This document shows, piece by piece, positions 44,160 to 53,374 of a DNA stretch of 64,000 nt. Location: the NCBI GenBank assembly GCA_052148155.1, contig JBKQIY010000147.1, forward strand, positions 1 through 64,000. Direction: 5' to 3'. Source of the DNA: JBBQER01 sp052148155 (lineage in GTDB: Bacteria > Actinomycetota > Acidimicrobiia > IMCC26256 > PALSA-610). The translations under genes were made by a program, and so were the position numbers. The notes under the pieces were generated by a model. That model worked only from the letters and a program-made list of their open reading frames with translations. It had not been told where the DNA came from and did not search any database. Position 1 is the stretch's first letter. Each line of letters begins with the position of its first letter.

Positions 44160-44823
44160 CGGAGCGTGTACTTCGAAGCGCTCGTCGCTCGACTCGGCCT
44201 TGCCCGCAAGTCACTGAAGGCCGCAGCCTCACGCCCGTCGCAATCGCTCACGACAAATCATCCCTCACCCCGCCGCGCACCCCACGACGACGACGCACCA
44301 ACCCAAGACCTACCGACGGCCAAGACCCCCGACCCGACCAACCTTCAAACGCAACCCAACGCCCTCACACCGACAATCATCATCACCACGCCCGAAACCC
44401 ATGACCGATGCACGAACTAGGGGTAGACACGCTTGCAGGGTCCGCAAGCGGAACCCGACGGGAGTGATCCCGGGAGTCATCCGCACATCGGCGCGAGGCG
44501 AGGGCTTCCGGTCGCCGCCATCCGGCGATCAAGATCGCGCTGCTCGGCACGGCGCACGTGTGCAGTCAGCAGCCCCGCACTGGGCGACGGCCAAGTCGAG
44601 TTCGCGGGCGCGCACTTCCTCCACCGAGGACAATCAATTCTGACGCTTCGGCTTCGCCAGAGGGCGCTCACGACGGAGCCGAGACGCCAGGCCGGTCATT
44701 TGACGCCCTTCGGGTCTCTGGGGCGTGGCCAGACGCGACTCAGGTTGTCGAATTTTTTCACGATATATGGGTATGGAAGACGGACCTGCGCTGGCCGAGG
44801 GTCGGCACTTCGCGGGCGTAACC
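44160..44823. other. Gene-poor, C/A-skewed interval with two hairpins upstream of the GGDEF gene
   Basis: About 660 bases without a supported gene. The left part (44220-44400) is strongly C/A-biased on the given strand and poor in coding signal. Near 44430-44449 GCTTGC and GCAAGC make a 6-bp stem with a seven-base loop, and at 44463-44475 GGGA-GTGA-TCCC lies inside a CGGGA/TCCCG stem. An AT-rich patch (AATTTTTTCACGATATATGG, 44753-44772) just before the GGDEF gene is a likely promoter. The two hairpins could belong to a 5' leader RNA; they do not match the c-di-GMP riboswitch patterns I know. Confidence 0.4.
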
Positions 44824-46843
44824 ATGAGCTTCGTCATCGAGTATCTGCGCTCGCAGATGCCAGAAAGCGCGATCGCAGCGCTGCTAAGGCGCGCTGGAGA
44901 AACCCGTACGGCCGACGAAGTCGCCGATCAGTCGGCCTGGAGCACGTACACGCAGGTTCGCCGCTTTCTTGAAGCTGCGGTCGAGGAACTTGGCGATGGC
45001 GCGGGCCTGCGGGACATCGGTAAGAACCTCAGTGTCGGCGGTGACGTAGCCCCAGAGTTCGCGAGCAGTCTTCAAGGGCTCGGTTCACCCGAGGCCCTTG
45101 TATCGCGATCTAGCTGATCTCTCGAGCCATTTCGCGCCGGTGCTATCCGTCGCGACGCACGAGATCTCGCGAACCGAGTGGATATGCGAGGTGCGCTTCA
45201 GAGAGGGTTTCGAACCGTTCCGAGCCCATTGCGATTATCAGTGCGGGTTGCTCGGGATCGTGCCACGCGTCTTCTCTTTCCCGCTGGCGGAAGCCGTCGA
45301 AGAGGCCTGCCAGCTGGACGGCGCGCCCACTTGCAGATTTCGAGTGCGCTGGGACGCCGAGGATGATGCCGAGCGACGCGCAGACCACCTGCAGTGCCAA
45401 CTCGACGTGTCGAACGCGCGGCTTGAGACACTGCACGCCACCGTACGCGAACTGGTCGGGGACAATGGCATGGAGCACGTGCTCGAGCGGATACTCGCCT
45501 CTACGGCGCGGGCCGTGAGTGCGCCGGCGTATGTTCTTGCACTCGATAACGTTCCGGCTGCGGCGCGCCGTGTCTACGCGGTAGGAATCGGCGAAGACCA
45601 AGCACGCCGCGTCTCCGACGAGATCCTCGCCGGGAGCTACACAGAGAGCCAGAACCGGCTCGTCGTCGACGTCGTGTCGACGCGTCGTCGGTACGGCAGG
45701 CTCGCTGCGCTTCAACACGGTGGCCGGTTCTATCCACAGGAGCGAGCGAGCCTTGACGCGTACGCGCGGCTGGCGGCGGCGGCTCTTGACTCCGCCGCCG
45801 CGCTCGAAGATGCGCGCCGGCAGGCCGCGACTGCGGAAGCACTCCTTACGCTGTCGAGCGCACTGGCCGCGATCGTTAGTGTCGACGAGGTCGCGGTGCG
45901 AGTCGTTCGATCCGTACCGGAAATCGTCGATTGCGATCGAGCGGCGATCGTATTGATCGATGCTGACCCGTCGATCCTGCAAGTCGCTGCCACGCACGGA
46001 TACTCGGACGCGGCCGAAGTTGCTCTTCGCGCGATGCACTTCCCGGGCGTCTGCGTCGATCGCACATGGATAGCGGACCCGAACGCGGAGACCGGAGCGA
46101 TACCCGACGTGCTGCAACACTGGTCGACGGAACACGGAGCTGCCCGGACGGTCGCATGCCCGATCGTAAGCAATGGGCATACCCTCGGATGGCTGTCCGC
46201 CTCAGTGGAGACCAGACCTGAGCGGCTCGACGACATCCAACGGGTCGAGACCCGACTGCGCGGCCTCACCGGTCTGGCGGCAACGGCGATTTGCAACTCC
46301 CGGCTGCTCGACGAAATTCGCTACCAAGCGCTGCACGACAACCTCACGGGTCTAGCGAACCGAGCTCTCGTCCTCGACCATCTCCGTCAGCTACTGGTCC
46401 GAGCGCGTCGTCACCACACGGCGGCAAGCGTCCTGTTCCTCGACCTGGATGGTTTCAAGGAGGTCAACGACACTCTGGGCCACGCGGTGGGAGACGAATT
46501 GCTACGCCTGGCCGCGGCGAGGCTCGAAGAGACGCTCCGCCGAGGAGACACGATCGGCCGTCTCGGCGGGGACGAGTTCGTCGTGCTCGCAGAAGCCGAC
46601 CTTGCCGGGGCACGCCCCGCGCTCGCCGCCGAGCGCATCGTCGCGGCCTTTCGCGCGCCGTTCGTCGTCGGAACACGTACGGTGCGCGTGACAGCGAGCG
46701 TTGGCATCGCTGTCGGCGACCGAGAGGAGCCGGGCGAACTCCTGCGGGACGCGGACGTCGCCTTGTACCGGGCGAAGGCCGACGGCAAGAACCGTTACGC
46801 GTTCTATGCGCCTGAAATGCACGAAGTGGCGCGCGATCACTGA
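44824..46843 (+). pseudogene. V4R-like/GAF/GGDEF diguanylate cyclase gene with a one-base frameshift
   Basis: Reads from ATG 44824 (SFVIEYLRSQMPESAIAALL) to GLGSPEAL, where the frame is lost near 45096-45101; one base later it resumes as YRDLADLSSHFAPVLSV. The N-terminal ~180 residues resemble sensor domains that precede adenylate or diguanylate cyclases (DYQCGLLGIVPRVF, CQLDGAPTCRFRVRW). Two GAF-like regions and a short coiled coil follow. The C-terminal GGDEF domain is intact: LHDNLTGLANR, inhibitory RxxD site (RRGD), then RLGGDEFVVL, and ASVGIAVG. The part from the internal ATG 45098 (581 codons) could still give an active cyclase. If the frameshift is real, the sensor is lost. Confidence 0.75.
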
Positions 46844-46848
46844 CGCGC

Positions 46849-46872
46849 TTTCCCGGCGCGGGCGGCGGGAAA
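46849..46872. terminator. Hairpin after the GGDEF gene
   Basis: TTTCCCG and CGGGAAA form a perfect 7-bp stem with a ten-base loop, five bases after the GGDEF stop and between convergent genes. This is a plausible bidirectional terminator. The rest of 46873-46972 holds nothing else. Confidence 0.45.
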
Positions 46873-46972
46873 TTGGGGCGGCGTGCGCTCAAGGCGACGT
46901 TCTCAGGCGTGTGAGCGGAACTGCGATCGAGTCTTGAGTTGAACCGCGGCCTCGACCTGGCGGCAGGCGTGG

Positions 46973-48352
46973 TTATCCGGTTGTGTTGGCGAAGCTCTCG
47001 TAGCTGGCGTTCTTGGTCAGTGTCGGCGCGTTCGGACCGCCGACCATGCACACCCACGGCTTGCCCGGTGCTGTGAACAGCGGGACGAAGTGCCCGTCGT
47101 GGACTCTCGTGAGTGAGAGGCATTGATACTTACCTGCGTATTGGTTGGCGGTTCGGTTCGGGCCCTCTGGGTCGTTGTGTTGCTTGGTCCAGTCGATTGG
47201 CTCGATCATGCCGTCGGCGTCGAAGTGGGTGTCTTGGTTGAGCGAGTCGATGACTTTCTGTTGCGAGAAGTTTGGTCCGGCGAGTTCGAGGCCTTGCACA
47301 AACTGGAGCGCGGAGATCCATCCGTAGGCGGGTATCTCCGAGACGGGCTTGCCGGACTTGCCCATCCAGGTCACGAACTCTTGCTCGATCGGAGGCTGGG
47401 GCGTGTTCTCGAGCGCGGCGAACTGTGGTGCGACGAAGTCGCCCTCGAGCAATTGGGCGTTGGCTTGCACGAACTGGGGGTCGTAAAGATTGTTCACATA
47501 CTGCACGGCGTCGAGATGCTGCTTGGCCATTTCCTTGGCCAGGATGAGCGTTTCCGTCTGGTCGACGCTGGTGAAGACGAGCTGAATTTTCTTGGCCTTC
47601 ATCCTCGAGACCTCGGCGCTGACATTCGCCTGAGCTACCTGCAGATCGGGGTCGTAGTAGACGACCTTCGCCGACGGGTACTTCTCGAAACTCGCATTGA
47701 CCCCGATCGCGTAGTTCTTCGAGGCGGCGATTGCACCGTACGCCAGCACCGCGATTCTCGAGAAGTGTTCCTCTTGGGCGATGTAGGGGTCGAGCTGCTC
47801 TTGGCACGTGAAACAGATCGCGCCCATGGTCCCGAACAGGTTGGGCTTGCCGGCGAACTCCTCGTTGACGTTCCACATGAAAGTAGGCATTGGAGGATTG
47901 CTGGCCGCGATGTCGGGCGCTCCGCCGAACAGCGGGGTGGCGATGAAGGTCGCGAAGGCGTGATCCTGCGCGAGGCTCGCCTTGACCGTCTGCTCGTCGT
48001 TGACGAAGTCGTCGTCGTGGTTGGCACTGATCACGAGTTTGCGGCCGTAGATCCCGCCCGCGGCGTTGATCATGTTGAAGTACGCCTGGACGCCGTTCGC
48101 GAAGGACGAGTAGTCACCGGCCAGTGGGTTCGTGCCCGCCGTGATGACGACGACGTTGATGTGGGTATTGGTGACGCCTTGCACGCCGGTGAGGGGAACG
48201 TCCTCGCGAAGCGCCGCGCGCGAGGCGTCGGTGACCGGCGGGGTGCCGGGCTTTGTGGTGGGGACCGAGAGCGGCTTGGACGAGGAGGCGTTCCCGCACG
48301 CGATCGCAAGAATCGCGACGAGCGCGCAGATGGTGAGGAATCGGGTACGCAT
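46973..48352 (-). CDS. ABC transporter substrate-binding lipoprotein (branched-chain amino acid type)
   Basis: A 459-residue extracytoplasmic binding protein. TRFLTICALVAILAIACGN is a lipoprotein signal with lipobox AIAC. After a Ser/Thr/Pro linker the periplasmic-binding fold type I begins (INVVVITAGTNPLAGDYSSF; GVQAYFNMINAAGGIYGRKL), the pattern of LivK-like proteins that bind amino acids, amides or aromatic acids. No permease or ATPase genes are adjacent, so it depends on a transporter elsewhere or works as a receptor. It is the last gene of the operon ligase, cupin, SnoaL-like, binding protein, so it likely captures the substrate of that pathway (inference). Confidence 0.85.
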   Translation of the reverse strand: MRTRFLTICALVAILAIACGNASSSKPLSVPTTKPGTPPVTDASRAALREDVPLTGVQGVTNTHINVVVITAGTNPLAGDYSSFANGVQAYFNMINAAGGIYGRKLVISANHDDDFVNDEQTVKASLAQDHAFATFIATPLFGGAPDIAASNPPMPTFMWNVNEEFAGKPNLFGTMGAICFTCQEQLDPYIAQEEHFSRIAVLAYGAIAASKNYAIGVNASFEKYPSAKVVYYDPDLQVAQANVSAEVSRMKAKKIQLVFTSVDQTETLILAKEMAKQHLDAVQYVNNLYDPQFVQANAQLLEGDFVAPQFAALENTPQPPIEQEFVTWMGKSGKPVSEIPAYGWISALQFVQGLELAGPNFSQQKVIDSLNQDTHFDADGMIEPIDWTKQHNDPEGPNRTANQYAGKYQCLSLTRVHDGHFVPLFTAPGKPWVCMVGGPNAPTLTKNASYESFANTTG

Positions 48353-48355
48353 TGC

Positions 48356-48814
48356 TCAGCGGCCTGCGGTTGCGGCGGCTTTGGCGTTCTGCCAGTTGGT
48401 AAGCAACTCGCCGAAGTTCGCGGGGTTGTAGATGTCCTCTTCCCGTGACCATTGGCCGTCCCCGGCGTAGTCGATGCGGGTCCAGTTCGTTGCCGACATT
48501 TCGCTCCCGTCCCCGGGATCGGACATGTGTGTCCGCGCGCAGAAGACAACGCGTCCGTTGTCCTCGTCGAAGTAGACCCAGTCGTGGGTGTAGCGGACCA
48601 TCTCCGCGTTGATGGGGTCGCGCATCAGGGGCACGATCCAGTTACGGACCTCTTCGCGGCCGTGCATCTCGCCGAAGGCGTGCTCGACGTAGGTGCAGTG
48701 TTCGGTGAACAGATCCGCGAATGCGTTGTAGTCCGCGGTTGCCGCGCACTGGTCTGAAACTTCCTTGAAATGCTCGTAGGCTTGGCGAAGCTCGGCGATG
48801 GGATATCTGGGCAC
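48356..48814 (-). CDS. SnoaL-like (NTF2-fold) protein of the catabolic cluster
   Basis: A 152-residue protein with the NTF2 fold pattern: ELRQAYEHFKEVSDQCAA, ADLFTEHCTYVEHAFGEMHG, and WTRIDYAGDGQWSREEDIY near the end. The GTG start is preferred over an ATG 15 bases upstream because GAGGAG is spaced five bases from it. It lies 62 bases after the cupin gene and three bases before the binding-protein gene, in one operon. It may hydrate, isomerise or cyclise an intermediate; polyketide cyclases and scytalone dehydratase share this fold. Confidence 0.78.
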   Translation of the reverse strand: MPRYPIAELRQAYEHFKEVSDQCAATADYNAFADLFTEHCTYVEHAFGEMHGREEVRNWIVPLMRDPINAEMVRYTHDWVYFDEDNGRVVFCARTHMSDPGDGSEMSATNWTRIDYAGDGQWSREEDIYNPANFGELLTNWQNAKAAATAGR

Positions 48815-48876
48815 GTTGTCTCCTCGCATTGCGTCGCGCGGACGATCCGCGACTGTTCAGGTTCGATTGGGAATCC

Positions 48877-49872
48877 TCATTGACTCGTCGAGCCGACGGC
48901 GACCATGACGGTCGACATCCGGAGCGGCTCGGTCCCTACCGCGTGCCACAGGTGGTTCGTGCCGCGCTGGAGCACGATGTCGCCGGCCTCGAGGAGCACT
49001 GGCGGCAGATCCGGTAGATACATCTGCACCGAACCGGAGACGATCACATCGACATCGATCGTCGCCGTCGCATGCCAGCCCGCGTCGGGCGCGGGCGAGC
49101 CCGACGCGGCCGCCTGCAACTCGACATCGAGGATCTTGGCGCCCCCGCCGTGCGGCTCCAAGTCGAACGGTTCGAGCGCGTCGCCGCCCTGGTCCGCCGC
49201 GAGCACGGGTCCGCCGAGCTGCCAGACGTCGGCCAATGCCGCGAGCGGAGCGGCTTCTTCGCCGATGATGAGCATCACTGCAGGGTCTCCGTCGTGCACG
49301 ATCCGCGGGTGCCCGTCATCGTCGGTTCCCGCCACGACCCGCCGGACTCGTCGGGCCGGTCCGCTCGCGCCACGCAAGGACGTGGCGACGGCGGGTTCCG
49401 ACGCCTGGCCGGGCTGGGCGCGGACGACAAGCAGCCTGGTCTCGATCTTGGGCGAGGTTCGCGCTCCAAACGGCACACCTCGCGCGACGAACACCGAGCC
49501 GGGCTCCAACGTCACTTCGTCGCTACCGACGGTCACGTGCAGCTCGCCGCTGACCACGATGAACGCCTCGAACGACTCTGAAGTCGCGTGCGTCGGATCG
49601 ACCAGCGGTGAGGTGGTCGGCTCCACTACCAGCGCGTTTACGGTCAAAGTTCCAGGTCCGCTGACGAGCTGACCGGCCTCGAGGTCACCTTCGTCCAGGG
49701 AAGTCGCGGGCACGTTGACTGCAAGGACGCGGCCCGCGCGCGACGTTCCCCGAGTTTCGTCGACGCGCACACTGCGGTCCGATCGGACCTGTGCCCGCCC
49801 GTCGGCATCGTGCCCGGTGGTCACCATCCTCCAGCCGAGATCGTTCTGCGCGGCTCGCGTGTCGTGGGTCAT
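48877..49872 (-). CDS. Bicupin-domain protein
   Basis: A 331-residue protein made of two cupin barrels. The first has ESFEAFIVVSGELHVTVGSD and LEPGSVFVARGVPFGART; the second TIDVDVIVSGSVQMYLPDLP, then EAGDIVLQRGTNHLWHAVGT. Only the second keeps His residues in the expected metal area, and the HxH of gentisate dioxygenase is not seen, so it may be a binding or isomerising protein rather than a ring-cleaving dioxygenase. ATG 49872 overlaps the stop of the acyl-CoA ligase gene (ATGA), so the two are translationally coupled. Confidence 0.8.
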   Translation of the reverse strand: MTHDTRAAQNDLGWRMVTTGHDADGRAQVRSDRSVRVDETRGTSRAGRVLAVNVPATSLDEGDLEAGQLVSGPGTLTVNALVVEPTTSPLVDPTHATSESFEAFIVVSGELHVTVGSDEVTLEPGSVFVARGVPFGARTSPKIETRLLVVRAQPGQASEPAVATSLRGASGPARRVRRVVAGTDDDGHPRIVHDGDPAVMLIIGEEAAPLAALADVWQLGGPVLAADQGGDALEPFDLEPHGGGAKILDVELQAAASGSPAPDAGWHATATIDVDVIVSGSVQMYLPDLPPVLLEAGDIVLQRGTNHLWHAVGTEPLRMSTVMVAVGSTSQ

Positions 49873-51560
49873 GAGGCCGGCACCGCGTACTCGGTCTGGA
49901 TGACTCGCTTCAGCACCTTGCCCGTGTCGCCTCTCGGCAACGGCTCCTCGGTGATCCACACGTGCGCCGGCACCTTGTGGGCCGCGAGATGTTTCGCCGC
50001 GTGGTCTCGCAGAGACTCGGGCGTGACGCCCGAACCCGGCGACACACAGACGACTGCACCAACTTCCTCGCCGAGCGTGGGATGCGGTGTCGCGAACACG
50101 GCGGTGTCGACGACCGCCGGATGCTCGAACAACACGGCCTCCACTTCGAGGGTAGAGATGTTCTCGCCGCCGCGGATCACGATGTCCTTCGCCCGATCGA
50201 CGATGTAGAGGAAGCCGTCATCGTCGATCCGGCCGATGTCGCCGGAGTGAAGCCACCCGTGCGTGAACGTCGCTTGTGTTTCGTCCGGGCGTTCCCAGTA
50301 GCCGGGAACCACATTCGCACCCTTGATCCAGATCTCCCCCGCCTCACCGGCAGTCGCGTCTTGGCCGTTCGGGTCGACGATGCGGACCTCGCAGATCGGT
50401 ACCGGGATGCCGACACTTGCGGGCCGGTCGAGATAGTCACTGCCGCCGATCGATGCCGTAATCGACGAGGTCTCGGTGAGGCCGTAGCCGGTCGCGGATC
50501 CGGACGCGGGAAACCGCTCATGGATGCGCCGCACGAGCTCAGGCGGTGACGCCGCGCCACCCCCGCCGAAGTTGCCGACCGAGCTGAGGTCACGCCGGTC
50601 GAGCGTCGGTGAGTTCAACACGTCCCACAGCATCGTGGGCACACCCGAGAACGATGTGACGCGCTCGCGTTCGATCAGATCAAGCGCGGCTTCGGCATCC
50701 CATCGCCGCATGAAGATCAACGTCCCGCCGAAGAAGGCCTGGCCGACCAGCATCGAGTGGCAACCGGTCGCATGGAAGAGCGGCACCGACAGCAGCTGCA
50801 CCGGTGGGCCGGCGTTCGAGCCGGCCGCGTCGTCGCGAAGCATCGTACGGACGCCGGAAAACATCATGCTGACCAGGTTCGAACAGATGTTCCGGTGCGT
50901 CCCGAGCACACCCTTCGGCCGCGTGGTCGTTCCCGACGTGTAGAAGATCGTGGCGAAATCGTCGGGCTCGATATCCACCACGGGCGCCCTACGGTCGTGC
51001 TCGACCAACTCGGCGAAGCCGATCACGTCAGCCGGCAGTCCGTCGAGCTCGTTCCAGGCGTCGAGCCGGGTCCCGATCACGACGCGACCGGCCAAACCCG
51101 ACGGAGCAGTTACCAGACGCTCGAGTCGCTCGCCGTCCGCGACGACCACGGTCGCGTCCGCGTCCGCGATCGCGAAGGCCAATTCGTCTCCCGTTCCGAA
51201 CGCGTTGATCGGGACTGCGATCGCTCCCGCCATCGCAGCACCGAAGAACGCAATCGACCACTCCGGCAGATTGCGCATCGCGATCGCGACACGATCGCCC
51301 TTGCGAACACCGAGCTCAACCAGGGACGCCGCGAATCGCTCGACCAGTGCGAGGTGCCGCTTGTGGGAGATGCGCTCTTCGTCCAACACCAGAAAGTCCC
51401 GAGCGCCCGCCGCCGCTGCTCCGTGGACGAGCACGGCGTCGAGGGTGCGCGGCGCGTTCTTCCACGCACGCGTCGGCAGACCCCCGATGTCGACAATCTC
51501 GACCTCGAAAAACTGTCCGGGCGCGCAGAGTGTCGCTTGAATCTCGTCGTTGCTCGGCAT
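49869..51560 (-). CDS. Acyl-CoA synthetase (AMP-forming, ANL superfamily)
   Basis: A 563-residue AMP-dependent ligase that activates a carboxylic acid to its CoA thioester. Present are the P-loop FYTSGTTTRPKGVLGTHRN (near residue 210), FGGGGAASPPELVRR, the A5 motif GYGLTETSS, the A7 GWLHSGDIGRIDDDGFLYIV and the A10 Lys in LPRGDTGKVLKR. The N-terminal half is like long-chain or aromatic acyl-CoA ligases; the chain type cannot be told. It is the first gene of a four-gene operon with bicupin, SnoaL-like and binding protein. An operator lies 24 bases upstream of the start, shared with the divergent GntR gene. Confidence 0.9.
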   Translation of the reverse strand: MPSNDEIQATLCAPGQFFEVEIVDIGGLPTRAWKNAPRTLDAVLVHGAAAAGARDFLVLDEERISHKRHLALVERFAASLVELGVRKGDRVAIAMRNLPEWSIAFFGAAMAGAIAVPINAFGTGDELAFAIADADATVVVADGERLERLVTAPSGLAGRVVIGTRLDAWNELDGLPADVIGFAELVEHDRRAPVVDIEPDDFATIFYTSGTTTRPKGVLGTHRNICSNLVSMMFSGVRTMLRDDAAGSNAGPPVQLLSVPLFHATGCHSMLVGQAFFGGTLIFMRRWDAEAALDLIERERVTSFSGVPTMLWDVLNSPTLDRRDLSSVGNFGGGGAASPPELVRRIHERFPASGSATGYGLTETSSITASIGGSDYLDRPASVGIPVPICEVRIVDPNGQDATAGEAGEIWIKGANVVPGYWERPDETQATFTHGWLHSGDIGRIDDDGFLYIVDRAKDIVIRGGENISTLEVEAVLFEHPAVVDTAVFATPHPTLGEEVGAVVCVSPGSGVTPESLRDHAAKHLAAHKVPAHVWITEEPLPRGDTGKVLKRVIQTEYAVPAS

Positions 51561-51583
51561 CCGTTCAGCTCCTCACCGCCCGT

Positions 51584-51595
51584 TTGTTTAGACAA
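51584..51595. promoter_or_regulatory. GntR-type operator TTGTTTAGACAA
   Basis: A near-perfect palindrome between the divergent ligase and GntR-regulator genes. It contains GT-T-TA-G-AC, matching the HutC-type GntR consensus (GTxTAyAC). Two more copies lie at 54721 and 60366, both upstream of genes of the same catabolic cluster. The likely binder is the adjacent HutC-type regulator. Confidence 0.7.
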
Positions 51596-51679
51596 TAGGC
51601 TGCAGCGTGCCGTGGTGCGAGCGCGTCCCCCGGGCCCGGCAGAATGCAATCGATGCCGCACAAAGGAGTCGTGACCGAG

Positions 51680-52384
51680 ATGCCCGCCGCCCGCCAACCG
51701 TGGCATCAGGCGGTAGCCGAGGAGCTCCTCGCCCGCATCGCGGACGGCACCTACGCCGTCGGGGATCGACTCCCGACCGAGGGGGAGTTGTGCGCCACGT
51801 ACAACCTGGCGCGAGGGACGGTTCGCCAGGCACTCGACCGCTTGCAGCAGCTCGGGATGATCGAGCGGCGGGCTGGAGCAGGGACCAGAGTGGTAGCGAG
51901 CGCGCCGGTCGGCCCGTACCAGCCGTTCGCGTTCTCCCCGTCGGACATCGCCGCACTTGCGGCGACCACCCGGCTCCTCCGACCGCAAATATTCGACACC
52001 GCGATCGACGCCCACCTCGCGCGCCGCATCGGCGCTCGCGCCGGAAGCCGGTGGCACGTCCTCCAGGGCGTCCGGGTGCGGCGTGACGATCCGCAGACGC
52101 CGCTCTGCTGGAGCGAGCACTACACCAGAGGCAGTATCACGATGGATCCGCGCAAGGCGGAGTTCACCGCCGAGACCCTGAAGGAGTTCCGCGTTGAACA
52201 GCGCGTGTCGGCAGCACTGCTCGATGACGATATCGCCAAGTTGTTGGACGCAGAAGGCGGTGGATCGGCCCTCGTCGTCACCCGTCGGCTGAGCGACCGG
52301 AAGGGCCAGCTCATCAACGTCGGCATCTACACGCATCCGGCCGACCGCTACGAGATCACCACCGTGGTCAGCCCGGGACGCTGA
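51680..52384 (+). CDS. GntR/HutC-family transcriptional regulator
   Basis: About 234 residues. The N-terminal GntR winged helix reads AVAEELLARIADGTYAVGDR, LPTEGELCATYNLARGTVRQ and ALDRLQQLGMIERRAGAG. The C-terminal UTRA ligand domain follows, with LLRPQIFDTAIDAHLARRIG and RRLSDRKGQLINVGIYTH. HutC-type members sense a metabolite of the pathway they control. The ATG at 51680 is favoured by AAAGGAG eleven bases upstream; in-frame starts at 51644, 51653 and 51671 are possible. It is divergent from the ligase operon, and its operator sequence recurs before the acyl-CoA dehydrogenase and the LLM gene. Confidence 0.87.
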   Translation: MPAARQPWHQAVAEELLARIADGTYAVGDRLPTEGELCATYNLARGTVRQALDRLQQLGMIERRAGAGTRVVASAPVGPYQPFAFSPSDIAALAATTRLLRPQIFDTAIDAHLARRIGARAGSRWHVLQGVRVRRDDPQTPLCWSEHYTRGSITMDPRKAEFTAETLKEFRVEQRVSAALLDDDIAKLLDAEGGGSALVVTRRLSDRKGQLINVGIYTHPADRYEITTVVSPGR

Positions 52385-52417
52385 CCTCCGCGCGCTGATC
52401 GATCAGGTTGAGGTCAG
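52381..52417. terminator. Compound hairpin between convergent GntR and phosphotransferase genes
   Basis: CTGACCTC and GAGGTCAG make an 8-bp outer stem; inside it lies the 12-base palindrome CTGATCGATCAG. The structure covers the stops of both convergent genes and is a likely bidirectional terminator, though without a U run. Confidence 0.5.
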
Positions 52418-53374
52418 CTCGACCGCGCGGTTCGCGTTGAACATGGCCCGCTCGCCGAGGGCGTCCTGCACGGGTCGAGTTGGGTCGTGCCGCGAACGTT
52501 GGTAGATGCCCTCGAGAAGAACTGCCGACCGGAAGTTGTAGAGCGCCTCGTAGTAAGTGAGGTCGCCCACATCATCCAGCCCACGCGTGGCCGCGTAGCG
52601 CTCGACAAGCTGCGCTCGCTCCGGGAAACCCTCTTGCGCGAACGAGCACCAGACCTCGCAGAACCCCGCGAGGTCGAGGAGCGGATCTCCAATCGTGGCC
52701 GTCTCCCAATCAACGACTGCGACGACCCGACCGGGCCGGTCCGGCGCGACCAGCACATTCAGCATGTGGTAGTCGCCGTGCATGATCGTCGGTCTGAACA
52801 AACGCGGGCGATGCGCGTCGAGCCAACCCATCACACCATCGATGCCGGGAAGCTCGCGCCCACCGTAGGAGGCGAGTTGGGTCTCCCATCGCTCGACCTG
52901 CCGCTCGTGGAATCCGTCCGGCCGGCCAAGGTCGGCAAGCCCTGCAGCCTGCCAGTCGATCTGATGGAGGTTGGCGAGAGCGTCGACCAAGGCGTATGAG
53001 AGTTCGGCTCTCCCCTCGTCGTCATCGAGTGCGGCTGGGACGGGCGCCGCCGCGACGCCGTCGATGCGTTCCATCACATAGAAGGTGCACCCGAGCACGG
53101 CGAGGTCGTCGCACAGAGCCACCGGGCGCGGGTGCGGGACCGGAGTGCCGTCCAGCGCGCGGAGGATGCGGAACTCGCGGCGCATGCCCTCGTCGGCGCG
53201 GGCCACGGCCACTCTGGCCGGACGCCGCAGCACCCAGCGATGCGCGCCCCGCTTGAGCGCAAACATCACATTCGAGGCCCCGCCGCTGAGGGGTTCAGCG
53301 GAGAGTCGCTCGCCTCGGGCCACGCCCTCCGCATCGAGCCAGTCGCCGACCCGATCGAGGTCGAGGAGCGTCAC
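52403..53374 (-). CDS. Phosphotransferase family protein (APH/ACAD10-like)
   Basis: A 323-residue protein with the aminoglycoside-phosphotransferase/choline-kinase fold. LSGGASNVMFALKRG is the glycine-rich nucleotide region, FYVMERIDG the hinge, MHGDYHMLNVLV the Brenner (catalytic) motif, and AVVDWETATIGDPLLDLAGF the metal Asp region. Such proteins are routinely encoded with acyl-CoA dehydrogenases and are fused to one in ACAD10/ACAD11, where they phosphorylate a 4-hydroxyacyl-CoA, letting the hydroxyl leave. The GTG start overlaps the stop of the acyl-CoA dehydrogenase gene (GTGA), which fits this partnership. Antibiotic resistance is not implied. Confidence 0.87.
   Translation of the reverse strand: MTLLDLDRVGDWLDAEGVARGERLSAEPLSGGASNVMFALKRGAHRWVLRRPARVAVARADEGMRREFRILRALDGTPVPHPRPVALCDDLAVLGCTFYVMERIDGVAAAPVPAALDDDEGRAELSYALVDALANLHQIDWQAAGLADLGRPDGFHERQVERWETQLASYGGRELPGIDGVMGWLDAHRPRLFRPTIMHGDYHMLNVLVAPDRPGRVVAVVDWETATIGDPLLDLAGFCEVWCSFAQEGFPERAQLVERYAATRGLDDVGDLTYYEALYNFRSAVLLEGIYQRSRHDPTRPVQDALGERAMFNANRAVELTST

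Noticed and set aside
44420..44480. A c-di-GMP riboswitch before the GGDEF gene
   Set aside because: The hairpins lack the conserved GEMM core (for example the GCAAACC and CCGGC elements) as I know it.
49072..49581. Long plus-strand open frames inside the cupin, helicase, sulfatase and other genes
   Set aside because: They are antisense or out-of-frame shadows caused by high GC content, rich in Arg, Pro and Ser, with no domains.
52403..53374. Aminoglycoside-resistance gene
   Set aside because: The fold is APH-like, but translational coupling to an acyl-CoA dehydrogenase indicates an ACAD10/11-type catabolic partner.
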